Of a stretch of DNA of 64,000 bases, positions 23,173 to 33,599 are shown piece after piece. Source of the DNA: Massospora cicadina (lineage: Eukaryota; Entomophthoromycota; Entomophthoromycetes; Entomophthorales; Entomophthoraceae); NCBI GenBank assembly GCA_022478985.1, contig JAKSZP010009287.1, forward strand, positions 62,001-126,000, given 5' to 3'. The notes beneath the pieces are model-generated. The model saw nothing but the letters and a program-made list of their open reading frames with translations, had not been told where the DNA came from and made no database searches. Within the stretch, counting starts at the first letter, position 1; every line of letters begins with the position of its first letter. A program made the position numbers and the translations under genes.

Positions 23173-23652
23173 TGTTGGGAACTTGATATGACTGGATGAT
23201 ATGCTACCCATACCATTGGATCGGAGGGGGAATCAAGATGAGTCTCAAGCCTTACAGAAAAGGTATATGATTTATAATTGATCAAAATGATGACCATTTG
23301 GCAAATCGAGGGGACTTACACTGAGATTCAATATAAATGAGAGCTTTTAGAAAAGGGAAGACAAATAGAAGACTACCAAGCTGAGGATGCATCCAGCTTG
23401 GGGAACTGAGATATAAAGAGTCACACGGAGGATTGAAGAGGAGGTCTTTTCCAGTTATTGGGTGGTTGCAGATAAGTCTGCAATTTATATTAAAGGATAA
23501 AGGTCAAAATAAGGGGCGATAGATCCATATATAGTTTATCAAATTTTATTATAGTTGGCAATCTTCATATAGTCCAATTTGGTTGCTCAGTGGCTAATAC
23601 CCTGTGTAAACCGACTTGACAGAATCAAGCCTATATATGCCAAGAAACAACA
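23173..23652 (+). repeat. 3' LTR of element C
   Basis: 480 bp, TGTTGG to CAACA, pairing with 16,303-16,780; followed by the target duplication GTCCA. Identity to the other LTR is patchy, highest in the centre. Confidence 0.9.
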
Positions 23653-23657
23653 GTCCA

Positions 23658-24190
23658 CATCTGTAGCTCCTCAATTTTGGAATGCGGTAGGGTTTGGAGT
23701 AAATGGGTAAAGCATCCCAATGTCAATATTGTGTTTCCAACCCTTCATGTGCCCATATTCAGTTTCAATGGCAGAGAAAATGTTGCTATAGGACTCCAAT
23801 AAAAAATGAACTTTATTAAGCTCTGCGAGGTTTAGTTCCTCAAAGATATGAACAGTGGGCAAGGTACAAATTTGTTGGCAGGTAAGCCCATATCTGCCTT
23901 AGATCCAACATAGTGAACTTGCTTGATGTCCTCAATGGGCATCAGCAGGGCTCTTCCGATTGCCTGTTGTTTATTTATGACCAGATCCTTCAGAGTGAGA
24001 TTCCCCAGCAGGATATTAATGGGTCCTTGAAAGGCTGTGTCCAATACTCCTGGAAATACTCTGTGCTCTAAGGTACTAACCACCTCAACGCTGTTTAGAT
24101 GCAATAGACAGTTGTGGGGGACTTGTAGGTTAATCTTCATGTTGACTACCCTTTGTTCACCAGCTTTGATGACTACCTCCTCAGAAGCTT
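23658..24190 (-). pseudogene. Element D RT leader and dUTPase-like domain
   Basis: The minus frame open at 24,140-23,832 is the clearest dUTPase-like domain in the window: INLQVPHNCLL (strand), LEHRVFPGVLDTAFQGPINI (motif 3, near the family pattern G-V-I-D-x-x-Y-x-G-x-I, with the Asp kept and Tyr replaced by Phe), LLGNLTLKDLVI, and AIGRALLMPIED (motif 4). Next, 23,862-23,671 holds the RT leader (LLESYSNIFSAIETEYG, HNIDIGMLYPFTP). The frame is cut at 23,653 by element C and resumes at 16,302. Confidence 0.7.
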
Positions 24191-24194
24191 AGAA

Positions 24195-24700
24195 TTGGAC
24201 ACCTTCTAGAGAATCCACTGATGGAGGTAACATTTTTTATTTTGCCCTGCTGCGGTGTAGTGCAGGGATAAGGCTGAGGTGGGATACTCCACTGTGAAGC
24301 GTATTCTTCTTTGTTAAGATCATCATTGGTTATAATCAGAGGAACCTTGTATTTAAGGATGGAGAGATAACTCTGCTTCAAGTTAATGACCCCTTCGTAC
24401 TCAAGAATAAACTGGGTACCAATGAGTAGATCATAGGTTTTGTTATACAAGGCCACCGCGGGGGAAAATAAGATGAACTTCCAAATTGGATGGGCAAAGA
24501 GAGTACGCTCCAATAGCACATGTGTTGGAGGGACCAGCAGTACCAAACTCCTGGGTGTAGTCGAGGTCAGGGGCTAGCTTAATCTTTTTGATGAGTTTGG
24601 ATGATACAACATTCACAGGTGATCCATTGTCAAGGATAGCTGTGACCCGTACTCCTATATGACAACCTACACTTTTGTTAAGGTTCCACCCAAGTTGGGG
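24195..24700 (-). pseudogene. Element D aspartic protease, decayed
   Basis: On the minus strand the active site near 24,650 reads AILDNGSPVNVVSS, D-N-G instead of D-S/T-G. Downstream, open at 24,546-24,181: FAHPIWKFILFSPAVALYNK and TYDLLIGTQFILEYEGVINL. Order and spacing match the proteases of C and E. Confidence 0.7.
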
Positions 24701-26150
24701 AAAGAGTAAGGACCTCTTTTAGCCGGAAGTGGAAGCTAGTCTTTTAAAAGTCTAAGGTTCTTTCTCTTGATAGACTGCTGGGTGTGAACACTCTGGGTGG
24801 ATCGATTTAGTGAGGAGATGAGCTGGTCAGCATCACTAGCATTGTCAATAACCTCCAGACCCCTCAGCACTTGATGAAGATAAGTTTGGAGGGATATCCT
24901 AGCCATTTTACACTCTCTCAGGGTTCAACCTGTCGGGTACCTCCCAATCTCCTGCTGCTTCTAAGACGTAATGACCCACATCTTCACACACCCCTTCATA
25001 TTTGTCATCAGAGAGGTTGTCAATGCATGTCAGGGAGTCCAAAGGGTTTGAGGTAGGTTAAGGGCTTCCTATAGGGCAAGCTAGGTCTTGTGGTTACTCC
25101 TTTACTGTATTACCTTTTAGGTAAGGTGTTAGAATTTTTATGGCTTTGACTTGAGCCTTGGAAGGGACAGGTTTGGGTTGCCCCATGGCCATAGGTTTTG
25201 GGCGAAGTACAGCTGGAGAAGATGCCTATGGGGATAGAGGTAGCGCCTTAGTGGGACGTGACACTTCAGACACTTTGGAAGACTGCCATGAAGAAGGAGG
25301 GGAGCAAGGAAAAGTGATAGCTAACTTTGATTGCTGAGCTTTGGAAACGGAAGATGAAAGGGAGCGCTGCCCTATCACTGATAGTATCCTCTGCACATCT
25401 CACATGGGAAAGAGCAACTCATGGTGGCAACACATTGGGAGCAGAAATCATAGGGAAAGAAGCCATAGAAGAGGCTGAAGGGTTATAGGATATTCTTGTA
25501 ACAGAGCTCCTTGCACTATAATGTGTCTTTAAAAGTCATTCACTTCTAGTAGCGCCTCCTAATCTCTCGTTATTCTTGAAGGAACGCTTGATGGAAGAAA
25601 TATGCATCGCCAAAGAGGGATGATGCGCCAATCCATCCAAAACAGCAGCAATAGAATCATCAAGAAAGAGCATTTTTGCAAGCAGCAGAGGATGGGATTC
25701 ATTATAGAATTAATCAACAAAAGTAGCAAGTGATTCTCCCGTTTGTAGGATAAGGCACATAAAAGCCTGTTTTGCCTTTTTAGACTCTGCAGGAACTAAA
25801 AAAAATTCAATGAGGGCTTCCTTCACCTCTTTCCAGTTGCTGAGGGTGACCATTTGTAAAACCATTATCTTCTGTGCCACACGTCTTAGACAAGGGAAGG
25901 ATGTGCTGAATTTTTTTCTGGTCAGCTGCCTCTTTCACAACTGATTTATAAACGAAGAGGAAGGAGGAAATACTTCCCTAGCCTGGGGTAGATTAATCTC
26001 TGAGAGGGGTTTTTTATAACCGAGCATGCTCTATAAGGGCGTTGAGATGAGTACTGCTTAAGCCTTTTAAGGCGAGACAGAGCACTGGCTAGCTGTTGTT
26101 CCATAATTGCTAGCCTAGTGTCAATTTAAGCGAGGAGGCTAAAAGGGTTG
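24701..26150 (-). pseudogene. Element D Gag, decayed
   Basis: The capsid block is readable on the minus strand at about 25,860-25,560: TLSNWKEVKEALIEFF, KKAKQAFMCLILQTGESL, FLDDSIAAVLDGLAHH. W-x-x-VK-x-AL and QTGESLATFV are typical of retrotransposon Gag capsids. The part nearer the PBS (26,150-25,900) is charged. No zinc knuckle is readable between 24,700 and 25,500. In-frame TAA/TAG/TGA codons are frequent. Confidence 0.6.
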
Positions 26151-26197
26151 ATCCCCCAACAGCCTCCATTTTTTAAAAGTTTGTGGTGTACAGGCTA

Positions 26198-26218
26198 CCC
26201 CCTGTAGTGAGCACCACT
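26198..26218 (-). other. Primer-binding site of element D
   Basis: Minus strand AGTGGTGCTCACTACAGGGG directly follows the LTR end CAACA at 26,219. It is the closest here to the shared consensus TGGTGCTCACTACAGGGGG. Confidence 0.75.
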
Positions 26219-26279
26219 TGTTGGATTTTAGGTTTTAGAGATGCTGCTGGTACGTTTTGCACCTAAATTACAACAATTT

Positions 26280-28202
26280 TATTTTATTTAACTGAGGCAA
26301 ACCGACCAGTGGACAGACATTACCAAACTAAAAACTATAACTAAAAATTAAAAAAATAATTGATTCAAACAAAACGCCCAAATGATTGATTGATTGATTG
26401 AAACACACTGAACAAAACAACCAGCCAGGTGGGCAGCGGAGATCGCTTATCCATCCACGGTGGAAGGGGGGGGGATTTGGGGGCTCATTTTCAGCAGCAG
26501 AAATCTCTTCCCAGAGTAGGGTGCATGTCAAGGCAGATAGCAAGGGCGTCAGGGCATCGGCGTTATGTGGTTCAATATCTCTGATAATTAGTACTTTCAA
26601 GTAATTGCCAACCATAAAAATGGCAGTATAATTTTTGGCGAAAGCTTTCTCAGCTTTTTTGTGGGCGTCTGGTAGTTTAATGAACGTGGCAATATTGTTT
26701 TGGGTAATCTTAGCTTTCAGATTCCATGCTACAGTTACCACGTTCTAGATAACGTCGGTGTCATTTTTATGTAGTTGTTTCACATTAATATTACTTTTTG
26801 GAGTAAGATTTTGGGGATAACAGGAGGTGGAATTCCTCCTGCGAGCACCGTCACTGATTTGGTGGCAGCTTTGCGGAGGGGACGGCTTTCTGGTGTGGCA
26901 GCTGCTTCTACTGCAAGCTGGTGGTAGCTGTGGAATTGTTTGGCATTTGGCTTTGGGGCATATAAACAAAAAGGGAATTCTACATCCCATTTTGCATTAC
27001 AGAACCAGTCAACTTGAAGAGATGGTTCTTCAATGATATTACCTGATTTGTCAATTTCACCCAAAAGCTCCCGTGAGTTCTGGCAAAACTGAATTGGGGA
27101 ATCGGCATATGGTTGAGGATTAGTTGATTTGTTGGATGTTGCATGGGGCCAAACTGGGGTCCAATCCTGAGCTTGATTAGAAGAATCATGTGTGGCACTG
27201 GGGCAAAGTGGAGGCTGATTTGGTGCTTCAGGTGCAGCTGCATCAACAGGTTTTGGGAGAGGGAAAGTAGGATCATACCCCATGCTAGAGTTGGTGCGGG
27301 GTATGTGCATATTGGTGGCCATCAGAAAAACTATCAGCGCTGTCAGAAGCTGTTGGATATGAGCACTTGCGTTTTGAGTGGTCAAACTTGAAACAGGATG
27401 GACAAATTGTCCATCTGCCATTGACGTGGGCCCAGAAAAGATGGTTGGGGCAGAGGGGATAGCGGTGTGAGTAGAATTGATGGGGCAATTTTGTTCTTTT
27501 CAGGGCTGATTGTGGCATATGCCTTAGGCCCAGAGAGGCGTGTGGCCCCATTTGGGACCACAAATTGCAAGATGGGGTTGGAGCCATAGGCTGGTAAACC
27601 TTTCATCAGCTCCTGATGGAGCACCTCAGGGAAAGGTGGGTAGGCAAGCCAGCGAACTGCACCACCAAGGTGGTGTTCACTGGGAGCTGGGTCTGAGTTG
27701 TTGGGAGAGGTGTATCCTGGAATACCAGGGGCATCATTGCCATAATGGCGGCATTGGCTTCACAAGTGAAGCCAAGATCAAAATACCCCTTAAGGGGCGG
27801 AAGTTAATAAAACAGGCAGGACGCATCACCACCTGAGCCATTTTGATAATGGCTTGGTCATTGTATGAAAAAGTTTCCCATATTTTACCCTAAGGCTGAA
27901 TCACACGTTGCTTTGGGGGAGCACCAGGAGGCAGTGGGGAACAGCTTGGGTTTGAGCAAGGTGGGCGTCAAGATCCTTGGAAGAACAAATTGTCCTAGGG
28001 GTTTGTTGTGACTGGGTGAGCTAGTCCAAGTGCATTTTCCTGTCAGACGGAAAATGGCAAGGGGAGTTTCGCCGCTGCCCCACACTGGGGAAGCCAGCAG
28101 GGAATCTAATGACATCGGAGTGATACTATGGCAGGCGATTAAGTTTTTACTATTAACCATATAAATTGCTCAAAGTTATGGCAAGCGAAAAGAGAATTAC
28201 TG
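26280..28202 (-). mobile_element. L1: ORF1-only non-LTR-like element in the 5' LTR of D
   Basis: About 1.92 kb on the minus strand. It is flanked by a 16-bp direct repeat, TAAATTACAACAATTT (26,264-26,279) and TAAATTCCAACAATTT (28,203-28,218), one mismatch; the empty site is visible in the other LTR of D as TAAATTCTAACAATTT near 13,214. The 3' end carries an A-rich tail (TTAAATAAAATAA on the minus strand). It is related end to end to L2 (54,429-56,399). There is one protein-coding region with a CCHC knuckle and no room for endonuclease or reverse transcriptase. Confidence 0.75.
26440..28160 (-). pseudogene. L1 ORF1-like protein with CCHC zinc knuckle, frame-broken
   Basis: Overlapping minus frames cover the span: N-terminus 28,160-27,885 (GSGETPLAIFRL, GQFVLPRILTP), middle 27,587-27,285 with the knuckle CPSCFKFDHSKRKC (C-x2-C-x4-H-x4-C, 27,404-27,363), Pro-rich region 27,421-26,780, and C-terminus 26,741-26,440 (ADALTPLLSALTCTLL, then ENEPPNPPPFHRG). 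The same blocks occur in L2 (GSGETHPAF; CPSCFELDHSKHKC; HPTPLLSALACIL; EDKPPIPPSPP). By analogy with LINE ORF1/Gag-like proteins it would bind RNA. About 570 residues if repaired; frameshifts and stops are present. Confidence 0.65.
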
Positions 28203-28865
28203 TAAATTCCAACAATTTAATTTAGTGAATTTTTTAACCACTTATATTAAAAATAACAAAACACTAATAATACTAAAAAGTTGGATTTCTATATATTTTT
28301 ATTATTTGCAGCGAGGGGGTAAAAAGCAAACCTTCTTGATATCCTGCTGTTTAGTATTTAAACTCTAGTGAGGTTGAAAGGATATTAATGCAAAGTTGAT
28401 TAGGCTAGGAATTGTCAAATTAAATGATATTAAGTTTCGTTTATCAAAGCTCTTGAGCTTTACTTTGCTTAGATGGAACAGCTGATGGAAAAGTTGGTTG
28501 CAGGTAGGATATAGTCGTGAGGCAGCGATTTTATATATTTTACCCTATCATTGGGCAAGAAAATTTTTTTCACCTGGTGAGACCCCCTCCAGGTCTATAA
28601 AAAGGGCTAATCTCTGCATAGAAGTTTGAAATAAATTGAATGTAGGATGTGGGGGACCTCCAAATGGCTCCCTGATTCTGCTGCATGATTGATGCAATCT
28701 GACTGCCCAAACTCATGTTATTTGCCCAATTTGTATTAATAAAATTGTTACCCTGATTAAGGGGTTCCACCAAGAATTAATCAGGGTCTTTTGGCTGAGT
28801 TTATCTGTATCAAAACCCAAATCACTCTTATCGCAATATTGGACTTGTAATTGTCCAACAACTAG

Positions 28866-29403
28866 TTCTTAAAAATGATTTGAATTTGTGGGGAAGGAGC
28901 CTCTGATTGGCGGAAGGCTAAAGTTCTGATATCCTCCTTGGATGTTAGGAGTGCTGCCCAAATTACCTGCTACCTTCCAAGCAGTTCTGTTACATACCAA
29001 GAAGTGAAGGATACTTTGGTGCAGTTGTTTTGAGGCACCGCAAAGATGTCGCAGCATAAAGCTGAGTTCTTGGCCATTGTATTTACAATGTAATGAGACT
29101 CTCACTGCGTTTACTGATCAATGTATGGCAGAAGTCCATGTTTTAATAGGTTCAGTTGTTCTAGGTGAAGCTGATGTGTGCATTTCAATGACATCCATGG
29201 TGAAGCCATACTAAGAGCTTTACAATGTCATAACTCCAAATTTCAGATGATGGTGTACCCTTACTCAAAAATTGTACATTTCCGCACCATCTATCCACTA
29301 CCTTCCCTCCGCCCAAAACTGAGTGGAAATATACCACTTCCGTCGCTGGACTATCTCATTTAGGGGATTTCTCTCATTTTGTTCAGCTTCAGCCTAGTAA
29401 CCC
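28866..29403 (+). pseudogene. Element F Gag, capsid part
   Basis: Plus-strand text from 28,896: EGASDWRKAKVLISSLDVRS, TCYLPSSSVTYQEVKDTLVQ, then KMSQHKAEFLAIV. This aligns with the element C capsid (EGASDRWKAKLLLSALDVES, CYLPNSSVSYEDVKNIVLWL). It continues the Gag frame left at 13,165, and is itself cut at 29,403 by element E. Confidence 0.75.
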
Positions 29404-30281
29404 TGTTGAGTTGTTGACTGGATCTGATTGTCAGATATTCAATAGGGACATAATAATGTTAACATGCCTAATTTATTTTGGATCATATTGGATATCAGTG
29501 ATTATAGATCAGGAATCTTTAAGCTTATGCAAAGCTTAAGATTCGTGGCCTAGCAATTTCACTTAATAATATTTGACTATAATGACATGGGCTTGGGGGC
29601 TTTGTTGGTTTGGTCAGACTATAATTAATAGCTGACTAAATGACTCAGGCATGTGGGCTTTTTTGGTCTATGTCAAAATTAGTTTTTAATGTCAATCAAG
29701 TTTTTGATCAAATTAATTACTAATTAGTGGTACAAATCGCCTTGGTATATGCTTCCGATTGCTTGAGATGAGTATCAGTTCAGCTATTTGCAGACACATT
29801 GGAAATGCTTTCTTAATAATATTTCCGAGTTTGAGACCAACTCTGAGGCGTTTGAGATGTCTTGAGTCAAATAAATTGTAGACCCTCAAACAAACTCAGT
29901 ACTTTCTCTGGCCAAGTGCCATTGAAATTGAGGCATCATGGGTAAGATGTGGTGAACATCAAACCCTATAAATTATCCCAAGTTGATACTAATAAACCAT
30001 CATCAACTATTACAACAAATTTATAGTTTAATCTATAAGCTTTTTTGTATTTAATACTTTACGTTGTATTAAGTTGGTAATTTGCTTAGCATCAGAAGGA
30101 TCAGGGCAGCATGCCTTCATCTAAGTAATGACGGAAGAATATGCTTCAAGTATAATTACCAGGGATTTAAATTTTAACTATGGTCACTGTCTGGTCTATT
30201 ATCTTCATACAATAGACGTTTGAAATACCACCTTACCTCAGAAGAATAACCAGCCATCCCTAATAAACCTAAAATTCAACA
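29404..30281 (+). repeat. 5' LTR of element E
   Basis: TGTTGAG to TTCAACA. Nearly identical to 37,675-38,400; clearly more diverged over the last 180 bp or so. A TATA-like CCCTATAAATTATCC lies near 29,964. Confidence 0.9.
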
Positions 30282-30300
30282 AGTGGCGCTCATGGCTGGG
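30282..30300 (+). other. Primer-binding site of element E, overlapping a possible Gag start
   Basis: AGTGGCGCTCATGGCTGGG follows the LTR. The first half resembles the other PBS sequences and the second half has diverged. The ATG inside it (30,292) is in frame with the Gag text that follows. Confidence 0.55.
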
Positions 30301-32330
30301 AATACAGATGGTGACAACGCCGAGTATGGGAGTAATCCCAATCAATTATTTAGAACTATTACTGGGCCCAATGGGAATACAGAAATGACTGTGTCCCAGA
30401 TTAATTGGAATGACGTACCTATTATTATTTACCCTGATGAACCCATTTCACTTGAAGAACTAGAACGTCTTTAACAATAGTTGTTAAAAGATAATCAAAT
30501 GGGACAAGGGCCTGCGGACAACATTAGTAATCCTTTTTATCACCAATGACAGCAAGATGTGTTGTGGATGAGATATCTAGCTCGTCATCAATTGAGCGTA
30601 GCTCAAGTCCAAAATATTTTAATTGGGATAGAGAATATTACCCAATACTTTCTTGAATGTGTACACCCCACTTCCAGAAATTCTCAGATGACAAATTCCC
30701 ACCATCATACGGCCATTACCAAGTTGGTAAACTTCTCCCAACAATCCAGCCAGGCAGCCCAAACTTTGAATGAGCAATTAGAGGCCAACTTTGTTGAGGT
30801 CCATTTTAGTTTGGAAGCGAACTGTAATCTTGCTACTTGGGCTAATGACAGGGTAGCAGAATTAGCATAAGAGCTAAATAACAGATTGCATCCTATTTTT
30901 GACAATTTTTTAGAAGAAAGAGGAATTACTGAAACTTTTGTTAACAATATCACATAAATTTCCATTAATGTTTTGGAGTTCATGAGGCTTAATCATGAAG
31001 CCCAAGAGGCGCAGCTAAACAATAATGATGAATTTTAGGATAAGCATCGACGACTTTGCACCCAAATTTTGCAAATGAAGGATGAACATACCAAAAAAAT
31101 CAACTACTGGAACACATTATAAGGCCAACAGGCGGAAAATGAAAAAATTCAAAATTCTATTGATTGTCTTAATTGACAGATCAATAATCTTAATGATGAG
31201 GTCACTGAAAATCATGTGTCAAACAATATTATTCATGGAAAGGTAAAACAATGTAAGAAGACAATTAAGGAAAAGGACCAAGTGATTTTAACCTTGCAAT
31301 TACAAACTACTAGCTTGAATGAGGGTATTGTGAAGCTAGAGTAAAAAAATTAATATCGTGTTAATTGATATAATGAAAATAATGATCAAATACAAACTTT
31401 GGACGATGGGCATTGTCAATGTGCCATGAACCATTCAACTGAAAAAGCTTCAGAATACTATGAGGACAAAGCTTCAGAAGTAGCTACTAAAATGGATGTT
31501 GTGCCACCTCAACAAATGCCTACCAATATAATTTGCTTTGGCCAACCCCAACACCTTAAACCATGGTGCAGTGCCTCAGCGCCCTAGTACACCTGTCCCA
31601 AGCCAACAAAGAAGTAGTCATGATAACTATGGTTGGGAAAGCAATAATTACAAACCAGCAAACCTTCCAGCATTTAACAAAAACGTAAATATAACCACAT
31701 TTGTCAAATGCTTTGAATTGGCTATGTATGGGGCCAGCAACCGCAACAAAGCAGCCACTATGATTAACTGTTTGGATGAGTGGAACAATGAATTGATTAT
31801 GTCCCATATCAACGAAAACTTAACTTATGCAAAGTCAAAGAGGCTGTGCTTTATGAATTTGTAGGTCCATAACGAATGTTGACCAGAAAATCTAAATTCA
31901 TGAACATTCACTTTAAGAAAGATGAAGCAATTGACAAGATTTATAGATCGATTCTATAATGAAACACAAGTTCTCCTAGGCGGAAAGGCTATGGTTGATT
32001 TTGATGCTAAGATTGCGCCAGAACATGTGGTACAACCTTACCAAAATTTGTTGAATGTTTTAATGCCTGCTTTTGTACAAAATCTTGCAACATCTGAACT
32101 AGTTGATTATTTGCGCTGATGTTACAGAATTACGGCCCTCCTAATACTGGGTACAAATTAGGACCTGCCTCTGTTGGGAAACCCTTCAAACCAATAAGAA
32201 GATTGATAATGATTCACCTGTGAAAACTGAGCAAAACTCAAATACAAAGGCTTCACGCTCTATGAATGACATTACATGATAAAATTGCAACCGTAAAAGA
32301 CATTTTGCTTCTTGATGCCGTCAGTGTAAT
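30292..32330 (+). pseudogene. Element E Gag, long coiled-coil type, decayed by stops
   Basis: A single frame can be followed from 30,292 to about 31,587, broken only by in-frame stops (for example at 30,472, 30,547 and 30,868). The text is rich in Asn, Gln, Glu and Leu with heptad spacing (TLNEQLEANFVEVHFSLEAN; KQCKKTIKEKDQVILTLQLQ), a long coiled coil. The capsid lies near 31,670-32,115 (NITTFVKCFELAMYGASNRN; RFIDRFYNETQVLLGGKAMV). The zinc knuckle at about 32,277-32,318 reads NCNRKRHFAS then stop then C, with its first Cys codon now TGA. It would form the particle; this copy cannot. Confidence 0.75.
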
Positions 32331-32599
32331 GTCAATGTAGTCCTTCCCAATAATGTGCAGGAGAAGGGAAAAGAACAAGCACAATAGATGCGGGACACTC
32401 TATTTTTCTGGAAAAATCAGTCCCACCTGATTGACAAGAATATGCAGACCACGGGGCCTTGCTTAACAATAAAACAATTTCCATTTAAGTACAAGATGAG
32501 TATTCTACAAACGTACATGCATTAACTCGCTCTCAGAGTAAGTTTGTCATACCTGAAGCCTCTGAAGTAGTAGCTAAACTGTATGTGCAATAAATAATT

Positions 32600-33180
32600 G
32601 AGAATATTCCAGAAGAAGTGCCAAGCAATACATCAGATACCCCAAGCCTGAAAGGGGTTAATATAGCAATGCCAATTGATACATTCATCCATGAATGTCC
32701 CAGTATTGAAAATACTCTGAATAACACTCTTAATTCTCTGGATTCTTCACATAATCACTCAGTAAACTCTATTAATTCCTATTACTCTGAGTGCAATTCC
32801 GTGGAAATTCTGATCAACAAGATCAAAGTAGTAGCTATTGTTGATAGTGGAGCACCTGTAAACATTGTTTCCATGAAGTTGGGGAAGATTTTTGAAAATA
32901 GCTCAAGACATTGAACATCATTGGGAATATGCGACCGCAGGCCTTAACGGCACTAAGAGTGAAGGAGCTTACAGTGCCTTGCCACTTCAATTTGGAGCTT
33001 TAGTAGTAGCCACACCCGCAATAGTGCTTCTGAACACCAATTATGACATCTTAATTTGAACTATTTTTAAGTAATTAAGGGATCTCATGCAATTTTAAAG
33101 AAAACGTCTTAACAATATTAGGCAAATCACTTCCAATTTATTTCTCTCATGACAATAGGAAGACTGCAGGCTGTCATCGA
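32600..33180 (+). pseudogene. Element E aspartic protease, active site intact
   Basis: Open at 32,618-32,914 and ending with KVVAIVDSGAPVNIVSMKLG, which carries the intact D-S-G-A triad near 32,842. A frameshift follows. GAYSALPLQFGAL-like text continues near 32,965 in another frame, then YDILI near 33,045. It resembles the protease in C and D. Confidence 0.7.
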
Positions 33181-33289
33181 AACTTTATCAATATATCTTA
33201 TGCTGACGGAATAATACCAGTAGGATATATTCAGCAGGAAATCGAACTGACCCATGCCAACTGCTATAAATGAAAATTGAGGAATACCT

Positions 33290-33590
33290 TTACATGTGAA
33301 TAAGGATGCAACAATAGTTCCAGGCCATCACCTGGTTATGAAGACTGGGACCACGCTGGATATTCCAGAAGGACTATATGTGGAGGTTGTATCCCCGTAG
33401 CATTGTTCTTGTATGGAACCTAGCTTGGCGCCTGGAATACTTATACCAGGGCATGGGGAAATTGATGTCATATTAGCAAATTTGACCAGCCAAAGTCTTA
33501 ATGTCAAAAAATATCAATTAGTCACATTTTTGCATCTGTTTCCAAGGGACAATTAAAATCAGCTGTCAAATTTGACGATTTATCTGAGCT
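33290..33590 (+). pseudogene. Element E dUTPase-like domain, decayed
   Basis: Readable blocks: VPGHHLVMKTGTTLDIPEGL near 33,319, SLAPGILIPGHGEIDVILAN near 33,423, LTSQSLNVKKYQLVTFLHLF. The strand IPEGLY, the motif 3 position (GILIPGHGEIDVILAN) and the motif 4 position match the dUTPase layout; the motif 3 Asp is Pro or Gly here, as in C. The segment then leads to SELGLPTET and the RT leader. Confidence 0.6.
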
Positions 33591-33599
33591 TGGTTTACC

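Larger units (their letters stand above)
16303..23652 (+). mobile_element. Element C: Ty3/Gypsy LTR retrotransposon nested in D
   Basis: 7,350 bp, LTRs 16,303-16,780 and 23,173-23,652. Flanking 5-mers are ATCCA (16,298-16,302) and GTCCA (23,653-23,657), one transition apart, which I take as the target duplication. It sits at the third nesting level (A, F, D, C) and is among the best preserved here, with long open stretches in protease, dUTPase-like domain, RNase H and integrase. Confidence 0.9.
13166..28860 (-). mobile_element. Element D: Ty3/Gypsy LTR retrotransposon nested in F, carrying C and L1
   Basis: Minus-strand element with 3' LTR at 13,864-13,166 and 5' LTR at 28,860-26,219 (split by L1). 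Internal parts are 13,865-16,302 and 23,653-26,218. The pol frame is cut by element C in the RT leader and resumes exactly at the other edge. LTRs begin TGTTGGACAATT on the minus strand. Flanking 5-mers ACAGG (13,161-13,165) and ACTAG (28,861-28,865) agree at three of five positions, a weak duplication, but the F Gag frame resumes across D. Confidence 0.8.
26219..28860 (-). repeat. 5' LTR of element D, split by L1
   Basis: Left part 26,219-26,279 and right part 28,203-28,860 together match the intact 3' LTR at 13,166-13,864. L1 sits between, flanked by a 16-bp duplication. A TATA-like run (TATATAAAA on the minus strand) lies at about 28,529-28,541. Confidence 0.85.

Noticed and set aside
26800..27840. 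Plus-strand frames in 26.8-27.8 kb
   Set aside because: Antisense shadows of the L1 ORF1-like protein; the minus-strand version is conserved in L2.
28300..28620. Plus-strand TATAAAAAGGG near 28,597 as promoter of a plus-strand gene
   Set aside because: It lies inside the LTR of D, which is minus-strand; a better placed TATA run for D exists on the minus strand at 28,529-28,541.
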